Positions 50,419 through 59,992 of a stretch of 64,000 nucleotides of DNA are shown here, piece after piece. This stretch comes from Streptomyces sp. NRRL S-455 (GTDB taxonomy: Bacteria > Actinomycetota > Actinomycetes > Streptomycetales > Streptomycetaceae), in assembly GCF_000717875.1 (NCBI RefSeq), contig NZ_JOCT01000022.1, forward strand, positions 62,001 to 126,000, given 5' to 3'. How positions within the stretch are numbered: the stretch's first letter is position 1; every line of letters begins with the position of its first letter. Made by a program: the position numbers and the translations under genes. The notes beneath the pieces are model-generated. The model did not search any database, was not told the origin of the DNA, and was given only the letters and a program-made list of their open reading frames with translations.

Positions 50419-51560
50419 CGCGCTTCCCCTGTCCCCTCAGTGTGCCCCAGGCTCCGCCCGAACCGGACCAGTTCCTCGTACTGCTCTGCGAGACCGGACG
50501 GCCCGCTCCCGACCGGGTCCTTGAAGTAGAAGCCGAGGGCACCGAGCGGACCGGACAGCCCCGCCTCGTGCGCACGGGCGGTCAGCCGGGCCAGGTCCAG
50601 CACCAAGGGAGCCGCGAGGGCGGAGTCGCAGCCCTGCCAGATGGTCTGGAGGATCATGTGGGTGCCGAGGAAACCGTCGAAGGCGATGTGGTCCCATGCG
50701 GTCTTCCAGTCGCCGAGGGCCGGGACGTCGTCGATGTGCACCTCGCCCTCGGGGACGGTGCCGAGGGTGTCGGCGAGGACGCGTTCCTTTCCGGCGTTCT
50801 TCGCCGCGGCGGCGGCCGGGTCGGCCAGGGCGGCTCCGTCGCCGCCGCCGAGCAGGTTGGTGCCGGACCAGGCGCGGACCCTCAGCGCCCGCTGCGCGAA
50901 CATCGGGCCCAGCACGGCCCGCAGCAGCGTCTGGCCCGTCTTGCCGTCCCGCCCGGCGTACGGCAGGCCGCTCCGCTCGGCCTCGCGGGCGGCGACGGGG
51001 TGGTGCAGGCCCTCGGACGGGGTGAAGTTGACGTAGGGGCAGCCCGCTCGCAGGGCCGCCAGCGCGTACCGGGTGCTGGCGGGGAGCGGGGCGTCGGGCC
51101 CGTGGGAGGCGGGTTCGGTGGAGGCGACGTTCACCACGACGGCCCGCTCCAGCTCGTGCCGGTGCACGAAGTCGCGTATGTCGTCGGCGAAGGTTGTGAT
51201 CAGTTCGGTCTCGCTCCTGGTGTCCCCCGGAGTGGGGGCACCGGGCCTGATCTCCCGGTCGGCGGCGGCGAGTTCGGCGGCGACGGCGGTGGCGACGCCC
51301 GGTGGGAGGACGCCGCCGGCGGTCAGGGACTCGGCGCGTTTGGGCAAAGGGCAGTCGAGGGTGTCGTGGCCGCCGAAGACGAGGTCGGACAGCGCGGGCA
51401 GGCCGCTGTCGGTGAACGCGGGGGTCTCGGTCACCATGCCGGTGGGCGGGTGCAGTCCGGCGCTGACGGCGGCGCACCCCGTGACGACGGTGGTGGCGAC
51501 GGAGCCTCGGGCTCCGATCAGCCACACCCCCACACGCGGTCGGGAGAGGGACGCGGACAT
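50415..51560 (-). CDS. Inositol-3-phosphate synthase family protein (first gene of the ebo-like operon)
   Basis: 381 residues; ATG 51560 six nt after AGGAGG. MIPS signatures: VGVWLIGARGSVATTVVTGC (NAD loop), VVVNVASTEPAS, TRYALAALRAGCPYVNFTPS, GLPYAGRDGKTGQTLLRAVL (catalytic Lys), VRAWSGTNLLGGGDGAALAD and HIAFDGFLGTHMILQTIWQG. The family turns glucose-6-phosphate into inositol-3-phosphate with NAD. In ebo clusters of other bacteria a dehydroquinate-synthase-like EboD occupies this role, so this actinobacterial version appears to use a different cyclitol-forming enzyme. It begins a chain of seven genes joined by overlaps apart from the IS break. Confidence 0.9.
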   Translation of the reverse strand: MSASLSRPRVGVWLIGARGSVATTVVTGCAAVSAGLHPPTGMVTETPAFTDSGLPALSDLVFGGHDTLDCPLPKRAESLTAGGVLPPGVATAVAAELAAADREIRPGAPTPGDTRSETELITTFADDIRDFVHRHELERAVVVNVASTEPASHGPDAPLPASTRYALAALRAGCPYVNFTPSEGLHHPVAAREAERSGLPYAGRDGKTGQTLLRAVLGPMFAQRALRVRAWSGTNLLGGGDGAALADPAAAAAKNAGKERVLADTLGTVPEGEVHIDDVPALGDWKTAWDHIAFDGFLGTHMILQTIWQGCDSALAAPLVLDLARLTARAHEAGLSGPLGALGFYFKDPVGSGPSGLAEQYEELVRFGRSLGHTEGTGEAR

Positions 51561-51643
51561 GGGCAGCCTCCTGGTCGTGCGCGAACCCGGGGTGAGGGGA
51601 AGGGACGGCGGGCGGGGGTCCGGCGTCCCCCGCCCGCCGCCGT

Positions 51644-54600
51644 TCAGTCGCCCTTGACGGGCAGTTCCTTCAACTGGATGTTGCGGAAGGAGACCTGGTC
51701 GTCGGCGCCATGGTTCTGAAGGCCGATGTAACCGTCGGTCAGGCTCCGCTGGGGGTCCTTGTTGGTGAAGTCGTTGATCTTGACTCCGTTGAGGAACACC
51801 TGGAGGCGTTCGCCCTGGACCTTGATCTCGTAGGAGTTCCACTGGCCGGGCGGCCGCAGAACCTGGTCACGTGCCTTGATGTTCGCCGACTTGAACGAGT
51901 AGACGGAGCCGGTGGTGCGGTCGGCCGCGTCCGTGGCGTCGATCTGGATCTCGTAGCCCTTGTTCACCGCGGACCAGGGGTCGTCGGAGGCCGGGAAACC
52001 CACGAAGATCCCGGAGTTGTCGTCGCCCCGCATCTTCCAGTCGAGCTTCAGCGAGTACGACTTCAGCTCCTTGGCCTGGTACCAGAGCAGACCCATGCCG
52101 CCCTCGGACTCCATCACGCCGTCCTTGACGACGAACTTGCCGGGCCCGGCCTGCTTCCAGCCGTCCAGGGTCTGGCCGTTGAAGATCTTCCGGTAGTCCT
52201 TGCCCGGCTTGCAGTCCGCCTTCACCTGACCGGTGGCGTACTGCAGGCCGCCGAGCAGGTGGGCGCGGAAGGCCTCCTCGGCGTAGGACTCCTTGGTGTG
52301 TCCGCCGCCGGTGTAGAAGGAGCGTCCGCCGCCGTAGCTCTGGCACCAGGCGATCGGGTGGTCGCCCTTCATGTTCCCGCCCTGGTAGGTGGTCTCGTCC
52401 AGGGTGGCGAGGACCTTGGCCTGCTCACGCGGGTTGGTGCGGTAGTTGTACCACTCGTCGGTGCGCTCCCAGGCGTCGCCCAGGTGCGCGGTGGACGGGT
52501 GGTCGTGGTCCTCGACTCGGACGGTGGCCTTCTGGATGGCCGGGTGCGAGTCGAAGTAGGCGCCGACGAGGCCGCCGTAGAACTCCCAGTCGTACTCGGT
52601 GTCGGCGGCGGCGTGGATGCCCAGGTAGCCGCCGCCGTTCTTCACGTAGTTCTCGAACGCCTGCTGCTGCTCGGCGTTGAGGACGTCACCGGTGGTGGAC
52701 AGGAAGGCCACCGCGTCGTACTTGGCGAGGTTGGCCGTGGTGAACTGCCTGGCCTCCTCGGTGGCGTCGACCGTGATGCCGGCCGGGCCGCCGATCTCCT
52801 TCAGCGCGGCGATGCCGGCCGGGATGGAGTCGTGGCGGAATCCGGCGGTCTTGGAGAAGACCAGGACCTTCTTGCCGCCCTTGAACGGCTCCTTGGAGAA
52901 CTCGAAGTCGTCCACGTCGAACAGCGCGCCCTCGCCGCCCTTGAAGACCAGGTAGATCTCCGTGGTGCGCTTGGGCAGGGCCCGCAGCGGCACGTCGACG
53001 TTCTGGAAGGTCTCCCAGCCGCCGGTCGGCGGGATGTACGCGGAGCCGTGCAGCGGCCCGTCGGGCGAGCCGGTACGCAGCTCGATGAAGCCGCCCGCGC
53101 CGCCGGAGGAGGCCCGCACGGTCATCTTCCTCTGCCCGTCGAACCGGTAGGGGGTGAAGGAGATCCAGTCGCCGTCGTTGATGTCGCCGACGGTCTTGCC
53201 GCCGTTGGCGCCGGTCTTGTCGATGACCGACACGCCCGACTGGGTGGAGAAGTGCTCGCCCTGGCGGTGCAGCGGCTGGAGCACGGCGCGGGCGGTGCCG
53301 GTCAGCGCCTCCTGGCCGTTCGCCCCGCCGTCGGTGTAACTGGCGCCGACGACGCCGTAGATGTTGGCGTTGGGGTCGTGCCCGCCGTCACCGGGGGGCG
53401 GCTTCAGGGTGCCCTCGCAGCCCATCTCGCTGGTCAGCTCGTGGGCGTGGGAGTCGTGGCCGAGGCTGTAGACGACCTTGACCTTGGAGCAGTCGACCGT
53501 CTCCTCGGGGTCGGTGACGGTCACCTTGAACGGGACGGGCTTGCCGAACTCGGCCATGCTTCCGTTGCCCGGGACGTCGATCCTCACCTTGGGTTCGGTG
53601 TTGCCGACGACGATCCGGATGCTGGCGTTGCCGGTGTTGCCCTCGGGGTCCCTGGCGGTGAAGGTGGCGCTGTAGGTGCCTGCCTTCTTGTACTTGTGGG
53701 TGGGGTTGAGGCCCTCGCCCTTGGTACCGTCGCCGAAGTCCCAGCTGTAGGTGAGGTTCGTGGAGTCGGCGTCCTTGGCGGAGCCGGTGAACTTGACCTT
53801 CAGGCCTGCCGCGCCGGACGTCTTGTCGGCGCTCACCTCGGCGACCGGCGAGAAGCCGTCCTCGGCGCTCTCGATCCGGTACAGCGCGGAGTTCTCGTCG
53901 CCCTGGAACCAGGAGACGCCGTAGTCGAGGACGTAGAGCGCCCCGTCGGGGCCGAACTCCATGTCCATGATCTGGGTGCCGGTCCAAGGGAAGTCGTTGA
54001 TCTTCGCGACCGAGCCGTCCCCGTTCTGCTCGATCCGCTTGATCCACCGGCGGCCGAACTCACCGGCGAAGAAGTCACCGTCGTACGCCTCGGGGAACTT
54101 CACGCTGGAGTCGAGATCGGGGTCGTAGCGGTAGACCGGGCCGGCCATCGGGGACTCCGAGCCGTCGCCGAACTCGGGCACGGAGCCGCCGTCGTACGGG
54201 ATCCAGGCGGCCTGCGCGGGCGGCAGGTCGACGAGGCCCGTGTTGTGCGGCGAGGTGTTCTTCGGGGCGGCGCAGTCGAACTTCTCGCCGGACTCCTTGG
54301 TGGCGAAGTCGTAGTCGACGTAGGCGTCGTTGTTCCCGGTGCAGAAGGGCCAGCCGAAGTTGGCCGCCTTGGTCACCTTGGCGAACTCGACCTGCCCCGC
54401 CGGTCCGCGCTTCGGGTCGGCGGCGCCGGCGTCGGGGCCGTAGTCACCGACGTACACGATGCCGGTCTTGTCGTCGACGCTCATCCGGAACGGGTTGCGC
54501 AGGCCCATCGCGTAGATCTCGGGGCGGGTCTTCTCGGTGCCCGGGGCGAAGAGGTTGCCCTCCGGGATCGTGTACGAGCCGTCCTCGGCGACCTTGATGC

Positions 54601-55366
54601 GGAGGATCTTGCCGCGCAGGTCGTTGGTGTTGGCGGAGCTGCGGCGGGCGTCGAAGGCGGGGTTGCGGCCCTCGCGGTCGTCGATCGGCGTGTAGCCGTC
54701 TGAGGCGAAGGGGTTGGTGTCGTCGCCGGTCGACAGGTAGAGGTTGCCGTCCGCGTCGAAGTCGATGTCGCCGCCGACGTGGCAGCAGGTGCCGCGGGAG
54801 GCCGCGACGTCGATGACCTTCTTCTCGCTGGCCGTGTTCAGCGTGCCGTTGGCGTTGAGGACGAAGCGGGAGAGGCGGTTGACGCCGTCGAACTTCTTGA
54901 AGTCCTCGGCGGTCCCGGTCTCCGGTGCGTCGCCCGCGGGGGTGTCGAGCGGCGGGGCGTAGTAGAGGTAGATCGCCCGGTTGTTCTTGAAGTCCGGGTC
55001 GACGCCGACGCCCTGGAGGCCTTCCTCGTCATGGGTGTAGACGGGGATCTTGCCGGCGATCTTGGTGACGCCGCCCTGGTCGGTGAGGCGCAGCGTGCCG
55101 TCGCGCGAGGTGTGCAGGACGCTGCGGTCGGGGAGCACGGCGAGCGACATCGGCTCGCCCGTCTCGGGTTCGCCCTTGGCGAGTGGCACCTGCTGGAACT
55201 GGCCTTCCGCGGCGGCCGGTTCGTCGTGCTCCGGGTGGCCGGGGTGGGCGCCGGCCACGGTGGCCGGGGTGCCCACGGCCAGGAGCAGGCCGGTGAACAG
55301 GGCGAGGCTGGTGCGGAGTGCGGGGCGCCTCGGGGCGCGGGGGCTTCCTGGTCTGGTTCTGTGCAC
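51644..55366 (-). CDS. Secreted 1,240-residue multidomain protein: PQQ-type sugar dehydrogenase fold, PKD, CBM6-like, ThuA and 3-keto-disaccharide-hydrolase domains
   Basis: GTG 55366 follows GGAGGG. A signal peptide (LRTSLALFTGLLLAVGTPAT, cleavage near GAHPG) leads to a beta-propeller of the glucose/sorbosone dehydrogenase type (GVGVDPDFKNNRAIYLYYAP; CHVGGDIDFDADGNLYLSTG; MGLRNPFRMSVDDKTGIVYV) to about residue 505. A PKD domain (SWDFGDGTKGEGLNPTHKYK), a CBM6-like region to about 825, a ThuA glutamine-amidotransferase-like domain (SKTAGFRHDSIPAGIAALKE; YLGIHAAADTEYDWEFYGG), and a DUF1080/3-keto-disaccharide hydrolase domain (TLDGWKQAGPGKFVVKDGVM; DDNSGIFVGFPASDDPW) follow. All would act outside the cell on glycosides. 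Lies between sugar-catabolic and ebo-like genes. Confidence 0.87.
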   Translation of the reverse strand: MHRTRPGSPRAPRRPALRTSLALFTGLLLAVGTPATVAGAHPGHPEHDEPAAAEGQFQQVPLAKGEPETGEPMSLAVLPDRSVLHTSRDGTLRLTDQGGVTKIAGKIPVYTHDEEGLQGVGVDPDFKNNRAIYLYYAPPLDTPAGDAPETGTAEDFKKFDGVNRLSRFVLNANGTLNTASEKKVIDVAASRGTCCHVGGDIDFDADGNLYLSTGDDTNPFASDGYTPIDDREGRNPAFDARRSSANTNDLRGKILRIKVAEDGSYTIPEGNLFAPGTEKTRPEIYAMGLRNPFRMSVDDKTGIVYVGDYGPDAGAADPKRGPAGQVEFAKVTKAANFGWPFCTGNNDAYVDYDFATKESGEKFDCAAPKNTSPHNTGLVDLPPAQAAWIPYDGGSVPEFGDGSESPMAGPVYRYDPDLDSSVKFPEAYDGDFFAGEFGRRWIKRIEQNGDGSVAKINDFPWTGTQIMDMEFGPDGALYVLDYGVSWFQGDENSALYRIESAEDGFSPVAEVSADKTSGAAGLKVKFTGSAKDADSTNLTYSWDFGDGTKGEGLNPTHKYKKAGTYSATFTARDPEGNTGNASIRIVVGNTEPKVRIDVPGNGSMAEFGKPVPFKVTVTDPEETVDCSKVKVVYSLGHDSHAHELTSEMGCEGTLKPPPGDGGHDPNANIYGVVGASYTDGGANGQEALTGTARAVLQPLHRQGEHFSTQSGVSVIDKTGANGGKTVGDINDGDWISFTPYRFDGQRKMTVRASSGGAGGFIELRTGSPDGPLHGSAYIPPTGGWETFQNVDVPLRALPKRTTEIYLVFKGGEGALFDVDDFEFSKEPFKGGKKVLVFSKTAGFRHDSIPAGIAALKEIGGPAGITVDATEEARQFTTANLAKYDAVAFLSTTGDVLNAEQQQAFENYVKNGGGYLGIHAAADTEYDWEFYGGLVGAYFDSHPAIQKATVRVEDHDHPSTAHLGDAWERTDEWYNYRTNPREQAKVLATLDETTYQGGNMKGDHPIAWCQSYGGGRSFYTGGGHTKESYAEEAFRAHLLGGLQYATGQVKADCKPGKDYRKIFNGQTLDGWKQAGPGKFVVKDGVMESEGGMGLLWYQAKELKSYSLKLDWKMRGDDNSGIFVGFPASDDPWSAVNKGYEIQIDATDAADRTTGSVYSFKSANIKARDQVLRPPGQWNSYEIKVQGERLQVFLNGVKINDFTNKDPQRSLTDGYIGLQNHGADDQVSFRNIQLKELPVKGD

Positions 55367-55628
55367 GAAGTCCCTCCGGGAACGGGGTGTGCCGTACGGG
55401 TGGGTGCGAAAACGTGCGGTGCGGGCGCCGGGGTGCGCCGTCACCCCGGAGGTGCGTGTATCCTGAACGCTTCAAGGACGGTAACCGCGTCCGTCCGGGA
55501 CGAACACCCCTTGCGCCAGGGCCGGTTCACCTTTCTCCCAGCACAGGACAAAGCGGGATCGGTGCAGGCCGGAGGGGGGACCGGCGGTGGTGCCGGTCCC
55601 CGTCCCCGACCTGCGCCGGGGGTGTGGC

Positions 55629-56627
55629 TCAGCTGTTGAACGCCGCGTCGAAGGACGCGCTGGGCGGTTCGAAGTCGAAGGCCTTCAGCCGGGTCAGCGC
55701 CTCGGGGGCACCTTGGAGCCGGTCCATGCCGGCGTCCTCCCACTCGACGGAGACCGGGCCCTGGTAGTCGATGGAGCGCAGCATCCGGAAGACGTCCTCC
55801 CAGGGGACGTCGCCGTGTCCCGCGGAGACGAAGTCCCAGCCGCGCCGCGGGTCGCCCCAGGGCAGGTGGGAGCCGAGCCGGCCGTTGCGTCCGTCGAGGC
55901 GCTTGCGGGCCTCCTTGCAGTCGACGTGGTAGATGCGGTCGCGGAAGTCCCACAGGAAGCCGACCGGGTCGAGGTCCTGCCACACGAAGTGGGAAGGGTC
56001 GAAGTTCAGCCCGAAGGCCGGGCGCCGGCCGACCGCTTCGAGGGCCTTCTGGGTCGTCCAGTAGTCGTAGGCGATCTCGCTGGGGTGGACCTCGTGCGCG
56101 AACCGCACGCCTTCGGTGTCGAAGACGTCGAGGATGGGGTTCCAGCGGTCGGCGAAGTCCTGGTAGCCGCGTTCGATCATGGCGTCGGGGGCGGGCGGGA
56201 ACATGGCGACCAGGTGCCAGATGGCGGACCCGGTGAAGCCGATGACCGTGTCGACGCCGAAGGCGGCGGCGGCGCGGGCGGTGTCCTTCATGCGGTCCGC
56301 GGCCCGCCGCCGGACTCCTTCCGGGTCTCCGTCGCCCCACACCGCGTCCGGCAGGATCGCCTGGTGGCGTTCGTCGATGATGGCGTCGCAGACGGCCTGG
56401 CCGACCAGGTGGTTGGAGATGGCCCAGCACTTGAGGCCGTACTTGTCGAGGAGCTGGTGCCTCGACTCCACGTACGAGGGATCGCTCAGCGCCTTGTCGA
56501 CTTCGAAGTGGTCGCCCCAGCAGGCGAGTTCCAGGCCGTCGTAGCCGAAGTCGCGGGCCAGGCGGCAGACCTCCTCCAGGGGCAGGTCCGCCCACTGGCC
56601 GGTGAAGAGCGTGAAGGTGCGCGGCAT
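55629..56627 (-). CDS. Sugar phosphate isomerase/epimerase family protein of the sugar-catabolic cluster
   Basis: 332 residues; ATG 56627. TIM-barrel signatures: [131 protein letters not shown]. Close relatives are found with Gfo/Idh dehydrogenases where they act on 3-keto-sugars or inosose-type compounds. It starts 14 bp after the Gfo/Idh stop, clearly the same operon, and lies before the secreted ThuA/DUF1080 protein. Confidence 0.87.
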   Translation of the reverse strand: MPRTFTLFTGQWADLPLEEVCRLARDFGYDGLELACWGDHFEVDKALSDPSYVESRHQLLDKYGLKCWAISNHLVGQAVCDAIIDERHQAILPDAVWGDGDPEGVRRRAADRMKDTARAAAAFGVDTVIGFTGSAIWHLVAMFPPAPDAMIERGYQDFADRWNPILDVFDTEGVRFAHEVHPSEIAYDYWTTQKALEAVGRRPAFGLNFDPSHFVWQDLDPVGFLWDFRDRIYHVDCKEARKRLDGRNGRLGSHLPWGDPRRGWDFVSAGHGDVPWEDVFRMLRSIDYQGPVSVEWEDAGMDRLQGAPEALTRLKAFDFEPPSASFDAAFNS

Positions 56628-56641
56628 CGAGACGGTCCTCC

Positions 56642-57853
56642 TCAGAACGAGATCGGCGTGTAGACGGAGTTCTTCCCGGCGCTCTCCTCGACCGCGGCGA
56701 GGACGCGCTGCACCTGCAGCCCGTCGGCGAAGGACGGTTCGGGGCTGCGGCCCTCGGCGATGGCGTGGACGAGGTCGCGGGCCTGGTGGACGAAGGTGTG
56801 CTCGTAGCCGAGGCCGTGGCCCGGCGGCCACCAGGCGTCCAGGTAGGGGTGGTCGGGTTCGGTGACGAGGATCCGGCGGAAGCCGGCCTCCGCGCCGGGC
56901 TGGGTGCCGTCGTGGAAGGACAGCTCGTTGAGCCGCTCCAGATCGAAGGCGAGCGAACCGCGCTCGCCGTTGAGTTCGATGCGCAGGGCGTTCTTGCGGC
57001 CGGTGGCGTAGCGGGTGGCCTCGAAGGAGGCGAGGGCACCGGAGGGGAAGCGGGCCGTGAAGAGGGCCGCGTCGTCCACGGTGACCTCGCCGGTGCCGGC
57101 CGACGGGGCGGCGGACAGCCCGCTGGTGGCGCCGGTCGGCAGGGGCCGTTCCCGTACGAAGGTCTCCGTCAGCGCCGAGACGCCCGCCAGCCGCTCCCCC
57201 GTCAGGTACTGCGCGAGGTCGATGATGTGCGCGCCCAGGTCGCCGAGCGAGCCCGAGCCTGCCTGGTCCTTGCGCAGCCGCCACGTCAGCGGGAACTCCG
57301 GGTCGATCAGCCAGTCCTGGAGGTACGTCACGCGCACGTGCCTCAGCCTGCCGAGACGGCCCTCGGCCACCATCCGCCGGGCCTGGGCGGTGGCCGGCAC
57401 CCGGCGGTAGTTGAAGCCCACCATCGCCACCTGCCCGCGTGCACGCGCCTCCTCGGCCGCCCGCGCCATCGAGGTGGCCTCCTCGACGGTGTTGGCGAGG
57501 GGCTTCTCGCACAGCACGTGCTTGCCGGCGGCCAGGGCTGCCAGCGCGATCTCGGCGTGGGTGTCGCCGGGGGTGCAGATGTCGACGAGATCGATGTCGT
57601 CCCGTTCGACGAGGGCCCGCCAGTCGGTCTCGACGGACGCCCAGCCGTGCCGGTCGGCCGCCGCCTGCGCGGCGGACCGGTCCCGCCCGCAGATCACGGC
57701 CTGCACGGGGTTCAGCGGCAGGTCGAAGACGCGGCCCGCGGTGCGCCAGCCCTGGGAGTGGGCGGCGCCCATGAAGGCGTAGCCCACCATTCCCACGCGC
57801 AGGGGTGGCTTGCCTGCCTCGGTCCCTTCTGGCTGCGCTTGCGGCTGTCCCAT
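56642..57853 (-). CDS. Gfo/Idh/MocA family oxidoreductase
   Basis: 403 residues; ATG 57853 with GGAGGA upstream. N-terminal NAD fold: [40 protein letters not shown] and the family EKP motif ([20 protein letters not shown]). C-terminal substrate domain: [58 protein letters not shown]. It should oxidise a sugar or inositol hydroxyl with NAD, for example to a 3-keto-sugar, which the adjacent isomerase would then convert. Encoded directly after a ribose-type ABC transporter, so its substrate probably arrives through that transporter. Confidence 0.9.
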   Translation of the reverse strand: MGQPQAQPEGTEAGKPPLRVGMVGYAFMGAAHSQGWRTAGRVFDLPLNPVQAVICGRDRSAAQAAADRHGWASVETDWRALVERDDIDLVDICTPGDTHAEIALAALAAGKHVLCEKPLANTVEEATSMARAAEEARARGQVAMVGFNYRRVPATAQARRMVAEGRLGRLRHVRVTYLQDWLIDPEFPLTWRLRKDQAGSGSLGDLGAHIIDLAQYLTGERLAGVSALTETFVRERPLPTGATSGLSAAPSAGTGEVTVDDAALFTARFPSGALASFEATRYATGRKNALRIELNGERGSLAFDLERLNELSFHDGTQPGAEAGFRRILVTEPDHPYLDAWWPPGHGLGYEHTFVHQARDLVHAIAEGRSPEPSFADGLQVQRVLAAVEESAGKNSVYTPISF

Positions 57854-57908
57854 ACGGGTGTCCTCCTCGTCCTGGTCGGGGTGGCGCACGTGGGGGGTGC
57901 GGGCGGAA

Positions 57909-58955
57909 TCACTTGAAGCCGGTGGGCATGTACTGGTCGACGTTGGTCTTGTCGACGACGGCCGAGTAGAGCGTGATCGACGCGGGGATCTCGAACTCGG
58001 CCATGCCGCCGATGCCCTTGCCCTGGCCGAGGGCGCGGGCGAGGTCGATAGCGGAGGCGGCCATGGTCGGCGGGTAGAGCACCGTCGCCTTGAGCACCCC
58101 GTTGTCCTGCTCGATGGCCTGGAAGGCGGAGAGCGCGCCGGCGCCGCCGACCATGAGGAAGTCGTCCCGTCCGGCCTGCTCGATGGCGCGCAGCGCGCCG
58201 ACGCCCTGGTCGTCGTCGTGGTTCCACAGCGCGTCGAACTTCGACTGGGCCTGGAGCAGTTGGGCCATCTTGGCCTGCCCGGACTCGACGGTGAACTCGG
58301 CGGCCTGGCGGGCGACCTTCTTGATGTTGGGGTAGTTCTTCAGGGCGTCGTCGAAACCCTTGGTGCGCTGCTTGGTCAGCTCGAGGTTGTCCAGGCCGGC
58401 CAGTTCGATGACGCGGGCGTCGGACTTGCCCTTCAGCTTCTCGCCGATGTAGTGGCCGGCGTTGAGGCCCATGCCGTAGTTGTCGCCGCCGATCCAGCAG
58501 CGGTAGGCCTGCGGGGTGTTGAAGATCCGGTCGAGGTTGACGACCGGGATGCCGGCGCGCATCGCCTTCAGGCCGACCTGGGTGAGGGCCTTGCCGTCGG
58601 CGGGCAGCACGACCAGGACGTCGACCTTCTTGTTGATGAGGGTCTCGATCTGGCCGATCTGCTGGGCGGTGTCGTTGGAGCCCTCGGTGATCTCCAGGGT
58701 GACGTCGGAGTACTTCTCGGCGCGGCTCTTGGCGTTGTCGTTGATGGCGTTGAGCCAGCCGTGGTCGGCCTGCGGGCCGGCGAAGCCGATGGTGACCCGC
58801 TTGCCGGGCTTGTCGTCGGCGGCCGGCTGGTTGTTGCCGGCCGGTTCGTCCTTGGAGTCGGACGGCTCGTTGCTCGTGCACCCCGTGAGGAGGGCACCGG
58901 CGGAGACGGCGGCGGCTCCGAAGAGCAGCCCTCTGCGGCTCGTGATCTCTGTCAT
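57909..58955 (-). CDS. Sugar-binding lipoprotein of the ribose-type ABC transporter
   Basis: 348 residues; ATG 58955. Tat lipoprotein signal with SRRGLLFGAAAVSAGALLTG followed by Cys. The mature protein follows RbsB: VTIGFAGPQADHGWLNAIND, DVLVVLPADGKALTQVGLKA, AGIPVVNLDRIF, YRCWIGGDNYGMGLNAGHYI, FDALWNHDDDQGVGALRAIE. Binding of a monosaccharide or cyclitol is expected. It is transcribed after the ATPase and permease genes, the usual order for this class. Confidence 0.92.
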   Translation of the reverse strand: MTEITSRRGLLFGAAAVSAGALLTGCTSNEPSDSKDEPAGNNQPAADDKPGKRVTIGFAGPQADHGWLNAINDNAKSRAEKYSDVTLEITEGSNDTAQQIGQIETLINKKVDVLVVLPADGKALTQVGLKAMRAGIPVVNLDRIFNTPQAYRCWIGGDNYGMGLNAGHYIGEKLKGKSDARVIELAGLDNLELTKQRTKGFDDALKNYPNIKKVARQAAEFTVESGQAKMAQLLQAQSKFDALWNHDDDQGVGALRAIEQAGRDDFLMVGGAGALSAFQAIEQDNGVLKATVLYPPTMAASAIDLARALGQGKGIGGMAEFEIPASITLYSAVVDKTNVDQYMPTGFK

Positions 58956-58972
58956 GGCGGGGAACCCTTTCC

Positions 58973-59992
58973 TCAGGTCGTGCTCGCGGTACGTCGTTGG
59001 ACCAGCACGGCGGCGACGATGATCGCTCCCTTGGCGATCTGCTGGACGTCGCTCTGCAGGTTGTTCAGGGCGAAGATGTTGGTGATCGTGGTGAAGATCA
59101 GGACGCCGAGGACGGATCCGACGATGGTGCCCCGGCCGCCGGTGAGCAGCGTCCCACCGATGATCGCGGCGGCGATGGCGTCGAGTTCGTAGAGGTTGCC
59201 GTTGGTGTTCTGGCCGGAGCCGGCCAGGACGATCAGCAGGAAGGCGGCGATACCGCAGCACAGCCCGGACAGCAGGTACAGGTAGAGCCGCTGGCGGCGG
59301 ACGTCGATGCCGGCGAGCCGGGCGGCCTCCGGGTTGCCCCCGACGGCGACCGTGCGGCGGCCGAAGGTGGTGCGGTTGAGCACCAGCCAGCCGATGACCG
59401 TGACCACGGCGAAGACCAGCACCAGGGGTGGGATGCCGAGGACGTAGGCGTCGCGCTCCCCCAGGTCGAGGACGGACGGCACGGTGACGATCTGCGTCTT
59501 GCCGTCGGTGATCTGCAGGGCGAGGCCACGGGCGGAGGCCAGCATGGCGAGAGTGGCGATGAACGGCACCATCGCGCCGTATGCGATGAGCACCCCGTTG
59601 ACCAGGCCGCAGCCGACTCCGACCACGACCGCCGTGAAGAGGATGCCGGTGAAGCCGTACTCCTGGGTGGCGACGGTGGTCGCCCACACCGAGGCGAGGG
59701 CGACGATCGCGCCGACGGACAGGTCGATGCCGCCGGAGACGATGACGAAGGTCATGCCGACGGTGACGACGCCGATGACGGACGCCTGAGTGAGCACCAG
59801 TTGCAGGTTGCGGGTGTCGAGGAACTCGTCGGGCTTGGTGATGCCGCCGATGAGCACCAGCACGGCGAGCACGCCGAGCAGGGAGAGGGTGCGGACGTCG
59901 GCGCGGGCCATCAGGCCACGCCAGGCGGGGGGCTGGGCCTGGGACACCTTCGCGGTGCTGCTGTCCCGCGGCGGGGAGACGGGCTGCGTCAT
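58973..59992 (-). CDS. Permease of the ribose-type ABC transporter
   Basis: 339 residues; ATG 59992 overlaps the ATPase stop. About eight to ten membrane segments. The family signature is complete: GVVTVGMTFVIVSGGIDLSV, GAIVALASVWATTVATQEYG, GLVNGVLIAYGAMVPFIATL, and RTVAVGGNPEAARLAGIDVR, the EAA-like loop that contacts the ATPase. It forms the channel for the sugar delivered by the lipoprotein encoded 17 bp downstream. Confidence 0.93.
   Translation of the reverse strand: MTQPVSPPRDSSTAKVSQAQPPAWRGLMARADVRTLSLLGVLAVLVLIGGITKPDEFLDTRNLQLVLTQASVIGVVTVGMTFVIVSGGIDLSVGAIVALASVWATTVATQEYGFTGILFTAVVVGVGCGLVNGVLIAYGAMVPFIATLAMLASARGLALQITDGKTQIVTVPSVLDLGERDAYVLGIPPLVLVFAVVTVIGWLVLNRTTFGRRTVAVGGNPEAARLAGIDVRRQRLYLYLLSGLCCGIAAFLLIVLAGSGQNTNGNLYELDAIAAAIIGGTLLTGGRGTIVGSVLGVLIFTTITNIFALNNLQSDVQQIAKGAIIVAAVLVQRRTASTT

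Noticed and set aside
51710..54703. 997-residue open frame on the plus strand
   Set aside because: It is antisense to the secreted multidomain protein gene; its sequence is Val/Gly/Leu-rich with no motifs, as expected from the reverse of a GC-rich coding frame.
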